This document shows, piece after piece, positions 12,025-22,737 of a stretch of 64,000 bases of DNA. The stretch is from the NCBI RefSeq assembly GCF_019279795.1, contig NC_056732.1, positions 1,075,259,740-1,075,323,739 on the forward strand, given 5' to 3'. A program made the position numbers and the translations under genes. Under the pieces are notes generated by a model. The model had not been told where the DNA came from and did not search any database. It worked only from the letters and a program-made list of their open reading frames with translations. This DNA comes from Protopterus annectens (lineage: Eukaryota; Chordata; Ceratodontiformes; Protopteridae). Positions within the stretch are counted from its first letter, which is position 1. Every line of letters begins with the position of its first letter.

Positions 12025-12281
12025 TGTTGTTGTTTGTCTTTTCGGCTTTTCCCGGTTAGGGGTCATCACAGCAGACCTCCAGTCTGCTAATGATTGGCAG
12101 TAGATTTTTATGGTGCCGAGTTGCCAGCCCGACACCCAACCTTCAGCGAAGGCATGCCCATTCATGCATGTCTTTACGGAGGCCACTCGACCACGGGGAG
12201 GACATGCAGACTCCATGCAGAAGGCACTCCAGCCGAGAATTGAACAGGAGAACCTCTTGCTGTGAGGCAACAACGCTACCG
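12025..12281 (-). mobile_element. tRNA-derived SINE with RTE-type tail (short form)
   Basis: Read on the minus strand, the head runs GCGGTAGCGTTGTTGCCTCA, CAGCAAGAGGTTCTCC and TTCAATTCTCGGC (A-box/B-box-like). The body has GGAGTCTGCATGTCC. The tail is GATGACCCCTAACCGGG, AAAAGCCGAAAAGAC and (CAA)n. The tail matches the 3' end of the RTE LINE at 15229-15277. A weak flanking duplication (CCAGATGT / CTAGATGT) is present. This is the short form that lacks the TTTCCTCCGGGTGCTC segment found in the copies at 17288 and 56404. Confidence 0.8.
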
Positions 12282-14291
12282 CTAGATGTAGGCACTGAAT
12301 ATTTTTGTATCATTTGAAATGAAGAGGCCAAGTTGTTTATCATATCTTCTTCAGTTACATTTACAAAATCCTGGCCTTCAGTTTTAAACTGCATTTCTAA
12401 GTCATAAATAAAATTAACATTTGAAAATAAGTATTCATTTTTTTTTTCCTCCAGTCATTCATTCAGCCAGTCTACAACTACTGATTATCCCATCTGAAGA
12501 AAAAAATGAAACTTTGGTCTTATTCAGTAGGCAGGCAGGCTGACTGCACACCATGTCATCACCAGGTTAGAATAAAACTAATAAAAAAAATTCTTTATTG
12601 CTAGCAATGACATCCTCTCCAAAATTGTAGCGTGCTTAGAATGGATTTCCTGTGAAACATCATCTCTCATAAAATGGAGAAATGACTAAGCAGACATAAA
12701 ATGTCTAAAATTCAAAGCAGAGATACTCTCAAGGTTGTGTAACACATGAAATCTTTTTTGCACGTGAGGCAAGGTTCTGCATTCCCAGTCAATCCAAGGT
12801 CGGATAAACATGGAGGAAAGGGAGAAGGCGAGAAAAAAGCATACCACTTACCCTTTCCCCTCTCCTTTGACTGTGTCACTGATTAAGCCAGACCATCAGC
12901 CTTCCAATTATATGTTCTAAACATCATTTATCTGACCATTGACAGACAGTTGGTTTCCTATTCAGAATTATGCAGTGTTAGTTAATTAAGGATTAAAAAT
13001 GTAAGTATTGATTGGGCATTCCTTTCAGCATAGCCATAGTAAGTCCCACACTATACACACATAGAAGTTTAGTAGTGGCCCTGAAATGTACTGAGGCAGA
13101 GCAAGAAACAAATAGAAGAATGAAACATAAGTCAATCCTATGCAGACAGAATGTCCTGGTCTCAACAGGACAAGGCAGAGGAAAAGAATGTATGGTGATG
13201 AAGACGGAACTGCCAGTCCAGATCTGTCATTATGTTAAATATGTAAGGTTCATCTCCAAGACTTGGAATTCCATCTTCATCACCTTCAGGACAGAGTCTC
13301 AAGCTTAGCCTCTCGCTGTGACTTCTGTCTGGATCATGTCCCTTTCAAAAGCAAAAAGGGGGACCTCAGTAGGAGAGCAGATCCATGTTAAACACACTGC
13401 AGGGGTGTGAAACACTGTATAAACAACAGACAGTTAAATTGTCTCCTAGATTGTATTGTTAGGAACTACCAGGAAATAACCAAAGTTTGAGAATTAATTG
13501 TGAGAGAAAAACAGATTAAATAACTTTTGCAGTTGAGTTTTGTAAGTCTTAAACAGACTGTAGTTTATGCTTAGTTCAAGGGCTGAAATACAGCCAACAT
13601 CACAGGCTCCCCTTCATAACTCTCAATCTGAAAGCATCAAAAATCTGGACAAAGGCCCATGAAAAATAGATACAAATCTGTACACTGATTAACATAAAAT
13701 TTACATTCATAATTAGGTAACCCCCGCCCACTCCAAAGGGATTGTGGGATACCATCATGCAAACACAAATTAAAGAACAGACAAACTATTAAACACAACA
13801 TATAACCAAAACAATAGTGTTTTATTTATATTAACATTAAACTTGTTTTTTTCTTTTATAAAAATAAAATTAACTGCTTCCAGACAATATATTCAGGGAC
13901 AAGGGAGCACCATCTTAAGATAAAATTATTAGACTGACCAAGATTAATCTAGATGGCTACTACTACTGGTCATTGTCCTGGTTTAAAATGTCCAATGGCT
14001 ACATGTAAATGTTTTCACAACCATTTCCCCCAGTAGATTCTCCCTGCCTTCAACAATATATTCTTTGGCTGTATTAACTACACCATCAGACACATTTTGG
14101 TAACCTACAACCGCTATGAGGAGTGTTTGCCTCTTCTGTCTTCAGCTATATCCACTGTATATTTTATGGTATTTTATTACTTTTTTGTTTTTAAATACCT
14201 TAATTATCACTTAAGACACAGTATGCATACATTGACAGAAAAAAAAAACAATCCATATTAACGTTTCCTTTTCATGCATTAGAGATTGCAT
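12282..14291. other. Unassigned, no gene seen
   Basis: One 98-codon plus-strand frame (13012-13308) has no recognised domain. The stretch is otherwise AT-rich with no identifiable element up to the RTE LINE. Confidence 0.35.
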
Positions 14292-15277
14292 ATACGACAG
14301 GGTGCCTAGAGAGGAGTTGTGGTATTGTATGAGGAATTCGGGAGTGTCAGAGAAGTATGTAAGAGTGGTACAGGATACGTACGAGGGAAGTGTGACAGCG
14401 GTGAGGTCTGTAGTGGGAGTGACGGATGCATTTAAGGTAGAGGTGGGATTACATCAAGGATCAGCTCTGAGCCCTTTCTTATTTGCAATGGTGATGGACA
14501 GGTTGACAGACGAGATCAGACAGGAGTCCCCGTGGACTATGATGTTTGCAGATGACATTGTGATCTGTAGTGAGAGTAGGGAACAGTTGGAGGAGACCCT
14601 GGAGAGGTGGAGATATGCTCTAGAGAGAAGAGGAATGAAGGTCAGCAGGACTAAGACAGAATATATGTGTGTGAATGAGAGGGAGGATAGAGGAATGGTG
14701 AGGATGCAAGGAGTAGAGGTGACGAAGGTGGATGAGTTTAAATACTTGGGATCAACAGTTCGGAGTAATGGTGAGTGTGGAAGAGAGGTGAAGAAGAGAG
14801 TACAGGCAGGATGGAGTGGGTGGAGAAGAGTGTCAGGAGTGATTTGTGACAGATGAGTACCAGTAAGAGTGAAAGGGAAAGTCTACAAGAGGGTAGTGAG
14901 ACCAGCTATGTTATATGGGTTGGAGACAGTGGCATTGACTAAAAGGCAGGAGTCAGAGCTGGATGTGGCAGAGTTAAAGATGTTAAGATTTGCACTGGGT
15001 GTGACGAGGGTGGACAGGATTAGGAATAAGTATATTCGAGGGTCAGCCCAGGTTGGAAGGTTTGGAGACAAAGCCAGAAAGGCAAGATTACATTGGTTTG
15101 GACATGTGCTGAGGAGGGATGCAGAGTATATTGGGTAAAAGATGCTAAGGATGTGGTGAGAGAGGACATGTAGGTGGTTGGTGTAACAGAGCAAGATGCA
15201 GAGGACAGGAAGAAATGGAAACAGGTGATCCGCTGTGGCGACCCCTAATGGGAGCAGCCGAAAGAAGAAGAAGAAGA
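14292..15277 (+). mobile_element. RTE-clade LINE, 5'-truncated
   Basis: The element starts abruptly inside the RT at codons for YDRVPREELW. It runs through the RT and C-terminal region and ends in GATCCGCTGTGGCGACCCCT, GGAGCAGCCG and an (AAG)n tail (15263-15277). RTE LINEs with this RT and this 3' end are common in fishes (established family knowledge). Only two in-frame stops are seen over about 840 coding bases, so this is one of the better-preserved LINEs here. No flanking duplication was found by eye. The 3' end is copied by the tails of the SINEs at 12025, 21874, 39797 and 56404. Confidence 0.9.
14302..15138 (+). pseudogene. RTE reverse transcriptase, C-terminal part
   Basis: The protein has LHQGSALSPFLFAMVMDRL (motif B) and then FADDIVICSES with the catalytic Asp pair at 14551-14556. 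These are followed by RRGMKVSRTKTEYMC, then FKYLGSTV, then the C-terminal RTE block YGLETVALTKRQESELDVAE and RLHWFGHVLRRDAEY. The same frame runs from 14302 to 15138, broken by a TGA at 14854-14856 and closed by TAA at 15136. The upstream endonuclease and RT fingers are missing through 5' truncation. The product would reverse-transcribe LINE RNA at a nicked target, but this copy cannot encode it. Confidence 0.88.
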
Positions 15278-16029
15278 TTCACTCCAACATTATATGATCA
15301 GCTCAAGTCCTGCCTTCCCTTAAACCATACTCCTTCTCCTGCACTTTGTTCTGCATGTATTGTTTCCACAAATTCCAGTTATTTACACATAATTTGCCCT
15401 TACCCTCTTCTAAAGATTCCATCTCTATAGTTAAAAATCTAATTTGCAATATTTAAACCAGCTGTAATTTTATTATTATGAGCTGAAATCATCAATTATG
15501 CAAAATGTTTCAATGTAAAATTCATCTGTTTTGCAAATTGAACCAGACAGTCAAAATATTTATGTGATAAGGAATGTCAGATACTACTGGGAAGCACGTT
15601 TAAAAAGACAGTGTGACAAAAGTGATGAAAAATTTATGCACACATTATCAGAGAGAGAGAAAGAGAGAGAGAGAGAGACAGAGAGGATAACACCTGCAGA
15701 CTTTAATTAACTCTACTCAAAAATCCTACCACACAAGGTCATTCTTGCTTTTGAAAGGTGGGGGGGGGGCATGCAAGATGTCTGTTATATTTCTTAATTA
15801 TTGGTCTCATCTCAGTAGTATGCTGGTCATGTAGTTTGCAAAATCAGTTCTGAAAATTCTGGTTTCCAATCCCATTGATCAAACTTGAATCTTTACTGAA
15901 GCTCTGTTCCAGAGGCACAATAACACAAGAAGCAGAGTCACTAAATCAAAAACATAAATAATACATGAAACAGAATCATTTACTGTGTTATGTTTGTGTG
16001 TGTTATGTGACTCTGTTTCATGTTATTAT
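15278..16029. other. Unassigned, with (GA)n and G-run
   Basis: An interrupted (GA)n tract lies at about 15650-15687 and a G homopolymer at about 15759-15768. A short imperfect inverted repeat (ATGAAACAGA... / ...TCTGTTTCAT) flanks 15980-16005. No gene is seen. Confidence 0.4.
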
Positions 16030-16125
16030 TGTAAATTTGGAGTTTTTTCTCTCTCTTGGCCTCCGTTAAAAAGGGGTTCAACTTCCAGTCAGATTTTGTC
16101 TTAAACAAATGCAAATAAATAAACA
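16030..16125 (+). mobile_element. L2-type LINE or SINE 3' tail
   Basis: GGCCTCCGTTAAAAAGGGG, CAGATTTTGTC and GCAAATAAATAAACA follow in the same order and spacing as the 3' end of the L2-like LINE at 38850-38935 (GGCCTCCACTGAAAATGGG, CAGTGGACTTTCC, GCAATAAATAAACA). No RT is recognisable upstream, so it may be a severely truncated LINE or the end of a SINE. Confidence 0.6.
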
Positions 16126-17287
16126 AGCAGCTGACCGGGAGTACAACAGATGTCACCATGACAGATTCTGTTTTTATAAAACAAATAAAAACAATGAATG
16201 TTGGCAAACATAAAAAGCTAACTTCCTCACAGCTTTCTTCACTGGCTGTCCAGTGTCCACACATTATTTCTTTATATATTTATAAAACATTTATGACTAA
16301 ATACTGTAAACTGACTGTAAAAAAAATAATATTCTGAAGCAATTGCTGGTAAAAAAATAATATTCTGAAACAGATAACATTTCGCTTACATAAAAATAAA
16401 AGAGCGGAGTCAAGTATTACAAATGCGCATATGAATTCCACAAAGATTTTTCAACACATCACAATTTGTTTTTGTGTATTTCTCAAAATAAAGCCTACAA
16501 CTCCACTGATGCAATGTGACCACCATACACAGTCACATGACCTGAAGCCACAAATGTATTAATGTAGTGGCACTCATTTTGGTGGAATGCACGTAGCCAG
16601 TGATGTTTATGCAGAATGGACTGGCATTTCATTTTGGTTTCATTGTTATAATTAGCCATGGTACGTTGTTATGTAATGCAAAGCAAGTTAATGCTGTGGG
16701 GCTTCTGGAGGACTAGCTAATCATATCTTTGCCACCATGCCAGGGGAAACAAAGTCAGGATTGTGGCTGGACAGCACTTGCCTGTTATGGACATGGTCAG
16801 TAATCTGACTGATGTGTTTGTGGAGGTCTGTGCTCATTAGATCACTTTGATTTTTCCCACTTTGCCTACAGTTTAGCTGGTAATAATGTTTTGTGTTAGT
16901 ATCATGCAACTTTCATGATTTTGTTTTGCAGGAAGTTACAGTTTTTCCATACCGTAGAAAGCCCGCATGGAAGTTATACTTTAAACTTCATGTTGTTGAT
17001 GTAGTTTACTGATTTAGTGTGCAATTGATGACTTGTCAGGAAGAAAAAGGGACATGTGCTGCTGAACATGACCACCTCTATGGGGGTACCGAACCAATTC
17101 ACTTAATGTTTCTGTGACATCTAGTAGATTTACAAGTGCAACCCAAGTGTATAATCAAACTAAACAATTGCCAAAGTTTTCCACACACTCTTTGTCAAGT
17201 TTCAGACTTGTCAGTTCAGTTTAGCAGCCCTGCTATATAATCTAGCAGAAAGCTGTCACCGCAAAAAGATGTCAAGGCTTACGGTAT
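16126..17287. other. Unassigned, no gene seen
   Basis: A roughly 30-bp imperfect tandem duplication around ATAATATTCTGAA lies at 16320-16375. Nothing else is recognised. Confidence 0.35.
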
Positions 17288-17555
17288 TCATTTTATTTAT
17301 TTAACATTTGGTTATCTAGAAAGTCCGAGTTGGACGGAGACAATTTTAAGTGGAGGCCAGGGGAAAAACACACGTGTCTTTGCAATGTGGGAGGAAACCA
17401 GAGCACCCGGAGGAAACCGACACGAAGAGAGGGAAGACATGCAGACTCTTCACAGAAGGCATGGGCAGTCGGGCATCCCAACTGAGAATCGGACCGAGCG
17501 AAAAACCTCTTGCTGTGGAGGCAACAATGCAAACCATTGCACAACTGCACTGTTT
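17288..17555 (-). mobile_element. tRNA-derived SINE, long body, with L2-type tail
   Basis: On the minus strand the head reads GTTTGCATTGTTGCCTCCAC, AGCAAGAGGTTTTTC and CCGATTCTCAG. It is followed by GAGTCTGCATGTC, the fish-type phrase TTTCCTCCGGGTGCTC, and CTCCCACATTGCAAAGACA. The tail is TGGCCTCCACTTAAAATTG, GGACTTTCTAGATAACC, TAAATAAATAAA, which is the L2-like tail and not the RTE tail. The head and body match the RTE-tailed copy at 56404-56746, so the same front half carries a different 3' end here. Confidence 0.75.
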
Positions 17556-20500
17556 TTTTTTGTTCTTCAGTTATGCATAAAAGCAGTACAACAAGAGTAC
17601 CTATCAGTTTGTGTATTTTTGCAATTTAATTTGTTCTTCAAGTAAATATTTACAAACAAGCTGAAGTGTCTGGAGTTAATGTACACACTCATTATTAGAT
17701 GTAAAACTGTGTTTATTGGCTAACTAACCACAAAGAGTTATTGCACTAGTCTTAGTCATGTTGGCTGAAAGTGACTGACATTTAGTAAACGGAAGCAGCA
17801 TCTGCATAGTGACTCAGTCTGTAGCTTAAGGAATGTTAACATTCGGATTTACAACTTACTTACTTACAAGGCAATGCTTGCTTTCCTACTGTGCTAGAAA
17901 AACGACATTCACATTCAGTTGGTTTCAGTGTTTAGCCAGGAAACTGCCAATTCTCTCTGCAACGTGGCACAGTTAAACAAAATAATTTTAACTTAGCAAT
18001 AAGTGGTCCCAATTGCTGCAGATAGTTTTTGTTAGGCAAACAGATGCAATAAGCATAAATATGCATTTTTCTTTTTTAGTTACCTGGAGGTCAAACCGGA
18101 GCTGGAGAAAGTTAATTTTCTCATCCTGATTCAGCAGAATGCAGACGTGTGGGCACTGGGCAGACCAGAATCTAAGTTGGGAGAACTTAAAGTTAAATTG
18201 TAAACAGCTGTGCTCGCTGCTGTGCACTGGTGATGCGTGATGATGTCACTTCAGCCACACTTCAACTTGTAAAAAAAAAAAATTAAATAAAAAAAAAAAT
18301 CAGGACTTGTAGGGGCCACTCGGTAATTCGTGGCATCCCATTATTTTGCCCTCAACTGGTAAATACCGAGGAATTCTGTATGGTTGAGAGGTATGCCCTC
18401 CTTAGACAAGCAAAAAGTGTGTAAAAAATAGGTATACATCCTGAAGTAAATGGTAGATTACAAAAGGTAAAGATTAAATAGGCTTCAGGCATTATAGTCA
18501 AATACCTACCAGATTGGCAGGAACAATACTAGTCTGAAGACAGAAAGCCCAGTCTCTTATGAGAAAAGAGATACTAGAATGTTGAACTTTCCTTAATAGA
18601 TGACATTAAGAGATATACTACCATTACATTAGATATACTACCAGTATATCCTAAAAACTTGCTTTTGATTAACAACCTGGAAAAGAATGGATTATAAGAG
18701 TTTGTGAATAGAGGATCATAGGCAAGTTCACAACACATCCTGAAAGAATATACAGAAAACAGAAAGAATGGATATCTGAATCTGCAACAGTTACTGCCTT
18801 GAATCTTCACTGCTCAAGTACTGGTGTCAAGTAGATGTATCTGTAGCCCAACAAGTAGTAGCTGTCATACTAATAAGAAAAATTGGGTTATGAAATTGTG
18901 GTGCTCAAAATTACCTGTGCTTGAATATACTGACAAGGGACATGAGGGCATTAAAAAAGGCCATGGCAAAAAAACATAAACAAACGAATGCAAAAAAATA
19001 GTGAGGAGTAAATGGTGACAAGAGTGTCTGAAATGGTACCTGGTCAGGTGCACAGGAAGTATCCAAATAGACATGTAAAAGGAGATGTAAAAAAATTCCC
19101 AAATGGAGACGTCAACTAGTATTAAGCAAATTTTCTGAAGGCAAAAATTCATCTGTCCTTAGAAAAGGCCCAACCGAAAAAGACTGGCCATGACAAGGCA
19201 TAGCAAGTATGGGGATAATAAAAAGGGAGGCATAAGTTGTTGGAGCCAAACAGCAAGACTGTGATCTGTAGCCCAAATCAAGGGTGAGATTCTAAATAGA
19301 GGTAATTCATCCCTAAATGATCCGAGGAGAAAATGTGCTTAAATGGTTTGTAATGTAAGAGAAATCTGGTTGTAGGGAAGTTATGCATTGAGGTATAACT
19401 ACTAGATGTTTGTCTCTCCTGGTTAACACTGACCCCAGACTGTGATCTGAAGCCTGCACCTGTAGCACAGTCTCCTGAGTAACTGGGGTAGATCAATGTA
19501 CAAGGTTCGCAGAAGGCCTTTTTAAACCTTTGGAAAATGTTCACTTATGGTAATCCAGAGCACATTTTGTTGTATAGTCATAATTTTCTGCAGCTGGCAA
19601 TTACAGTTAGTTTGTTCTTCCAATGAAATAATAGAAGAAGAAAAAAGTTCCTTATATTCCCATCATTAAAATCATTTTGAAGGATGTCACCTTTTTATGT
19701 ATTTGGTGAGATGTAATGGTAGAGAAAGGTAATCAAAAAAATAAGTACAACCATAGCTGAAACATTTTAAAATTCATGTACTTTTTCATTCTTTGTGGCA
19801 TTTTTTCTTTGTAGCCCACTTTTTGTAATGCACATTATTACAGACTTCCCCTTTTAAGCCTTTTACCATCCTGAAAAGTTATTGAGATTGTCTGACTACT
19901 GGTATATGAACAATCTATTAAATAGAATATTCTGTGTCACTGACTGCACATTGGTTACAAGTTCTTCTTCAAGTGCTACAAGTCGCAAGTGAAATAGTCA
20001 TCTCTGTATATTCAGTGTAACCCACAGGGTCACACATTTTTTATTTTGTAGTCTTGGATGAGTACAACATAGAATGCACTTCATTTATTATAGTGGTACT
20101 CTATATATTTTATTGATACTGGCAATTGTTTAGACATTGAAAAGTACAGAGAGAATTATCCTTTAAGTGTATTAATTTATCTCCATTTTGAAAGGGAGAA
20201 AAGTTTGTCATACAAGCGGCAGAAAGTATGTACTTATTTTGCCATTTCTGCAGAGAGAACAGATTATTGTTGTGCAGTGCAGAAATAGCATAGGCCGCTT
20301 CCTAAAATATTTACCCAGGATGTTGCCGCAATGTGGAACTTCACCTTTAACACAGACAAGGGCCTGCTGGAGCTAAAGAATAAAATAAAAATTAAAATGG
20401 TTGCCAGACACTTTGAATAAGACAACATTACAGAGAATGATAAAATGTGAATTACTTCCCGCAAGTGGGCTTTTTTACAATGTTTCTTTAAGACACTGCA

Positions 20501-21855
20501 GCCTTTTGAGGAAAATAGTAGATGCAAGGGTTTCAATTAGAATATGCTGTCCGTGTTTTCTCACTAATAACAATTCTTATTTTTTTACCTGAGTGGTGTT
20601 TGAGGTTCATATATTTCAGACAGCTTAGTATTATCTAGCCAAACTCAAGATCAAAGCATACACACACAGTAACATGATTAAAAAATTAGGAAAGAATGAA
20701 CTAGAAACATGCACAATCCTCAAGATGGGTATTGAGCTGTAGAAATACTAGACTTGTAGAATAAGATCTCCTTACATGCCTAATCTGTAGTCCAAAACTG
20801 CAAAGATGAACATGTGTAAGATATTGCTTTGCCTTAAGAAAGTTTGGAACATTCCCAGTAAGGTTACAAGCATACCTGTCAACTTCCTAACACAAGAAAT
20901 CTGAACAAAATAGGGACAGATTTTAAATATTGCTCTTATAAACTTAGAATGTTGTTAGAATAACAGTTTTTTGTTAGCTTGCTTTCTTCTGAAGGATATG
21001 AAGTCTGAAACTGATATGTATGTCATTATTTAATTACGTCAATCCTATGTAGTTTGCCAGAAAAACACAAAATATGAAAGTATGTGGCAAAAATCTAGAC
21101 ATTTTTGCAGAAAACTGGACAGTTGAGCAGTATGGCTACAAGGTGTATCAGGCACTTGTGTATCTTGTATCAGGCAATGATCATTGGGTGACCTGTATCA
21201 TATTCATGAAAATCCAAACCTTTCTTTCCTTTAGTTTCTATTTGAATGAAACCATAGTTGGATGTAATTTAGCTGCATCGAGTGTTACAGGGAATGAAAA
21301 TTACATTAGTACTGTTGTATCAAGATGCCTTTATGGTCTGTAAGTGTGCATTAATGTTAAAACACATCTGCACTCTAGCCGTGGTTTCTTACTGTCTGCT
21401 TAGGTAAGAGTTTTCAGCAGACTTATGAATGTAGAGAAGGTAACATTTTGAAACTAAGACCTCCTTGTAATGTCAGTTACAGCAAACACATTGCACTGAC
21501 AACTCACAAAGTTATTTTTATGGGAAAACTAAGAGTATTGGTAGGGATTAACTAACCTATGTTTCTCAATTTCTTTTGATTTTACTTTTTTCAGTCTGGC
21601 TGCATTAGGAAGACAGCTATTTTGCACTTGAGAGTTTTTGGGCTAAAGTTGATAACACTCTGTCGCAACACACTCCTTGAATGTGTGTATTCTTTGGGGA
21701 GTTCTTCAATTAATTAAAATGAAACTGAGCAAGGAACATTTCTCAGAATATTTTTTCGTCAGTTTTTTATTATTGGGTATGGGAGCTGGTTAAGAGAAGA
21801 TCCATTTTGGTCATGACAGCTCATAGTTACCCTTGTAGAGCCAAATAATTCAAGT
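17556..21855. other. Unassigned 4.3-kb stretch
   Basis: No gene or classified mobile element is recognised. An unclassified dispersed repeat lies at about 18270-18395. A-runs occur at 18270-18298. Open frames of 60-95 codons on either strand have no recognisable domains. Confidence 0.35.
18280..18395 (+). repeat. Unclassified dispersed repeat, copy 1
   Basis: The order here is an A-run, ATCAGG, AGGGGC, AATTCGTGGCATCCC, CTGGTAAATACCGAGG, GAGAGGTATGCC. A similar order is found at 57362-57482 (A-run, ATCATA, AGGGGC, ATTTCGAGGCACCC, CTGATAAATACCAAG, GAGAGGAATGTG). The two copies are diverged. No tRNA head or RT is visible, so the class is unknown. Confidence 0.4.
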
Positions 21856-22170
21856 ATAGAAATCAATCGTATATCAGCCGCGGTGGTAGGGCGGTAGCAT
21901 TGTTACCTCAAAGCAAGAGGTTCTCCCATTCGATTCTCAGTGTGGTTTTGGAGTGCCTTATGTGTGGAGTCTGCATGTCCTCCCCGTGGTTGGTTAGCAT
22001 TCGAAAGACGTGCGTGCGTAAATGGGCGTGCCATCGTTGAAGGTTGGGCATCGAGCTGGCACCTCGGCATTTCATAAAAATCTACTGCCAATCATTAGCG
22101 GACCGGAGTTCCGCTGTGGAGACCTCTTACTGGGAAAAAGCCGAACACAAACATAGAAATCAATCGTATA
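21856..22170 (+). mobile_element. tRNA-derived SINE with RTE-type tail and perfect target duplication
   Basis: The SINE (21874-22152) begins CAGCCGCGGTGG, continues GCGGTAGCATTGTTACCTCA (A-box-like) and TTCGATTCTCAG (B-box), then GGAGTCTGCATGTCCTCCCC and GGTTGGGCATCGAGC. It ends CCGCTGTGGAGACC, GGGAAAAAGCCGA, ACAC. It is flanked by identical 18-bp target-site duplications, ATAGAAATCAATCGTATA, at 21856-21873 and 22153-22170. The perfect duplication and the complete head and tail show a full-length insertion made by a LINE-type target-primed mechanism. It is the short form without the TTTCCTCCGGG segment. Confidence 0.93.
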
Positions 22171-22661
22171 CAATCAGCCAGGTAAAGAGATGAAAACATG
22201 AACTAATATGTGCAAAGACCCATTATGAGCAATTATGTACAGTGATTACTAAGATTTGTAAGTAATCAGTCTAGGTAAAAGGCATGGGACAAAAATTAAC
22301 AGGTACAAATATAAATTAGGTTTTAAGAGAAAACAAGGTAGTCTTGCATATATGAGTACTTATGATACAGTGCCTCTGCAGTCTTACAGATGCTCCTCAC
22401 CAAATTCTTTTGTTAGCAACAACATCGGCACAGGGAAATATAAAATGCTTTGAAACTTTGAAGTGTGACAGTCTGAGAGCTCATTGTAGTTTGTTGGAGA
22501 GGAGGTGGGGGCATGGGGGGTTGCAACAGGTTGGACTATGTGATTCTGACAACAGAAAACTAGAACACATTTGTATTGTATTATTTATGTATTTATTTAT
22601 TCATTTGATAGCAAGCAAACATCTTAAGTGTACACAATCATACAAGTGGCAGTGATTGATG

Positions 22662-22664
<3 letters not shown>
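22171..22664. other. Unassigned, no gene seen
   Basis: No element is recognised before the (TG)n tract. Confidence 0.35.

Positions 22665-22732
<68 letters not shown>
22665..22732 (+). repeat. (TG)n microsatellite
   Basis: About 34 uninterrupted TG units. Confidence 0.97.
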
Positions 22733-22737
<5 letters not shown>

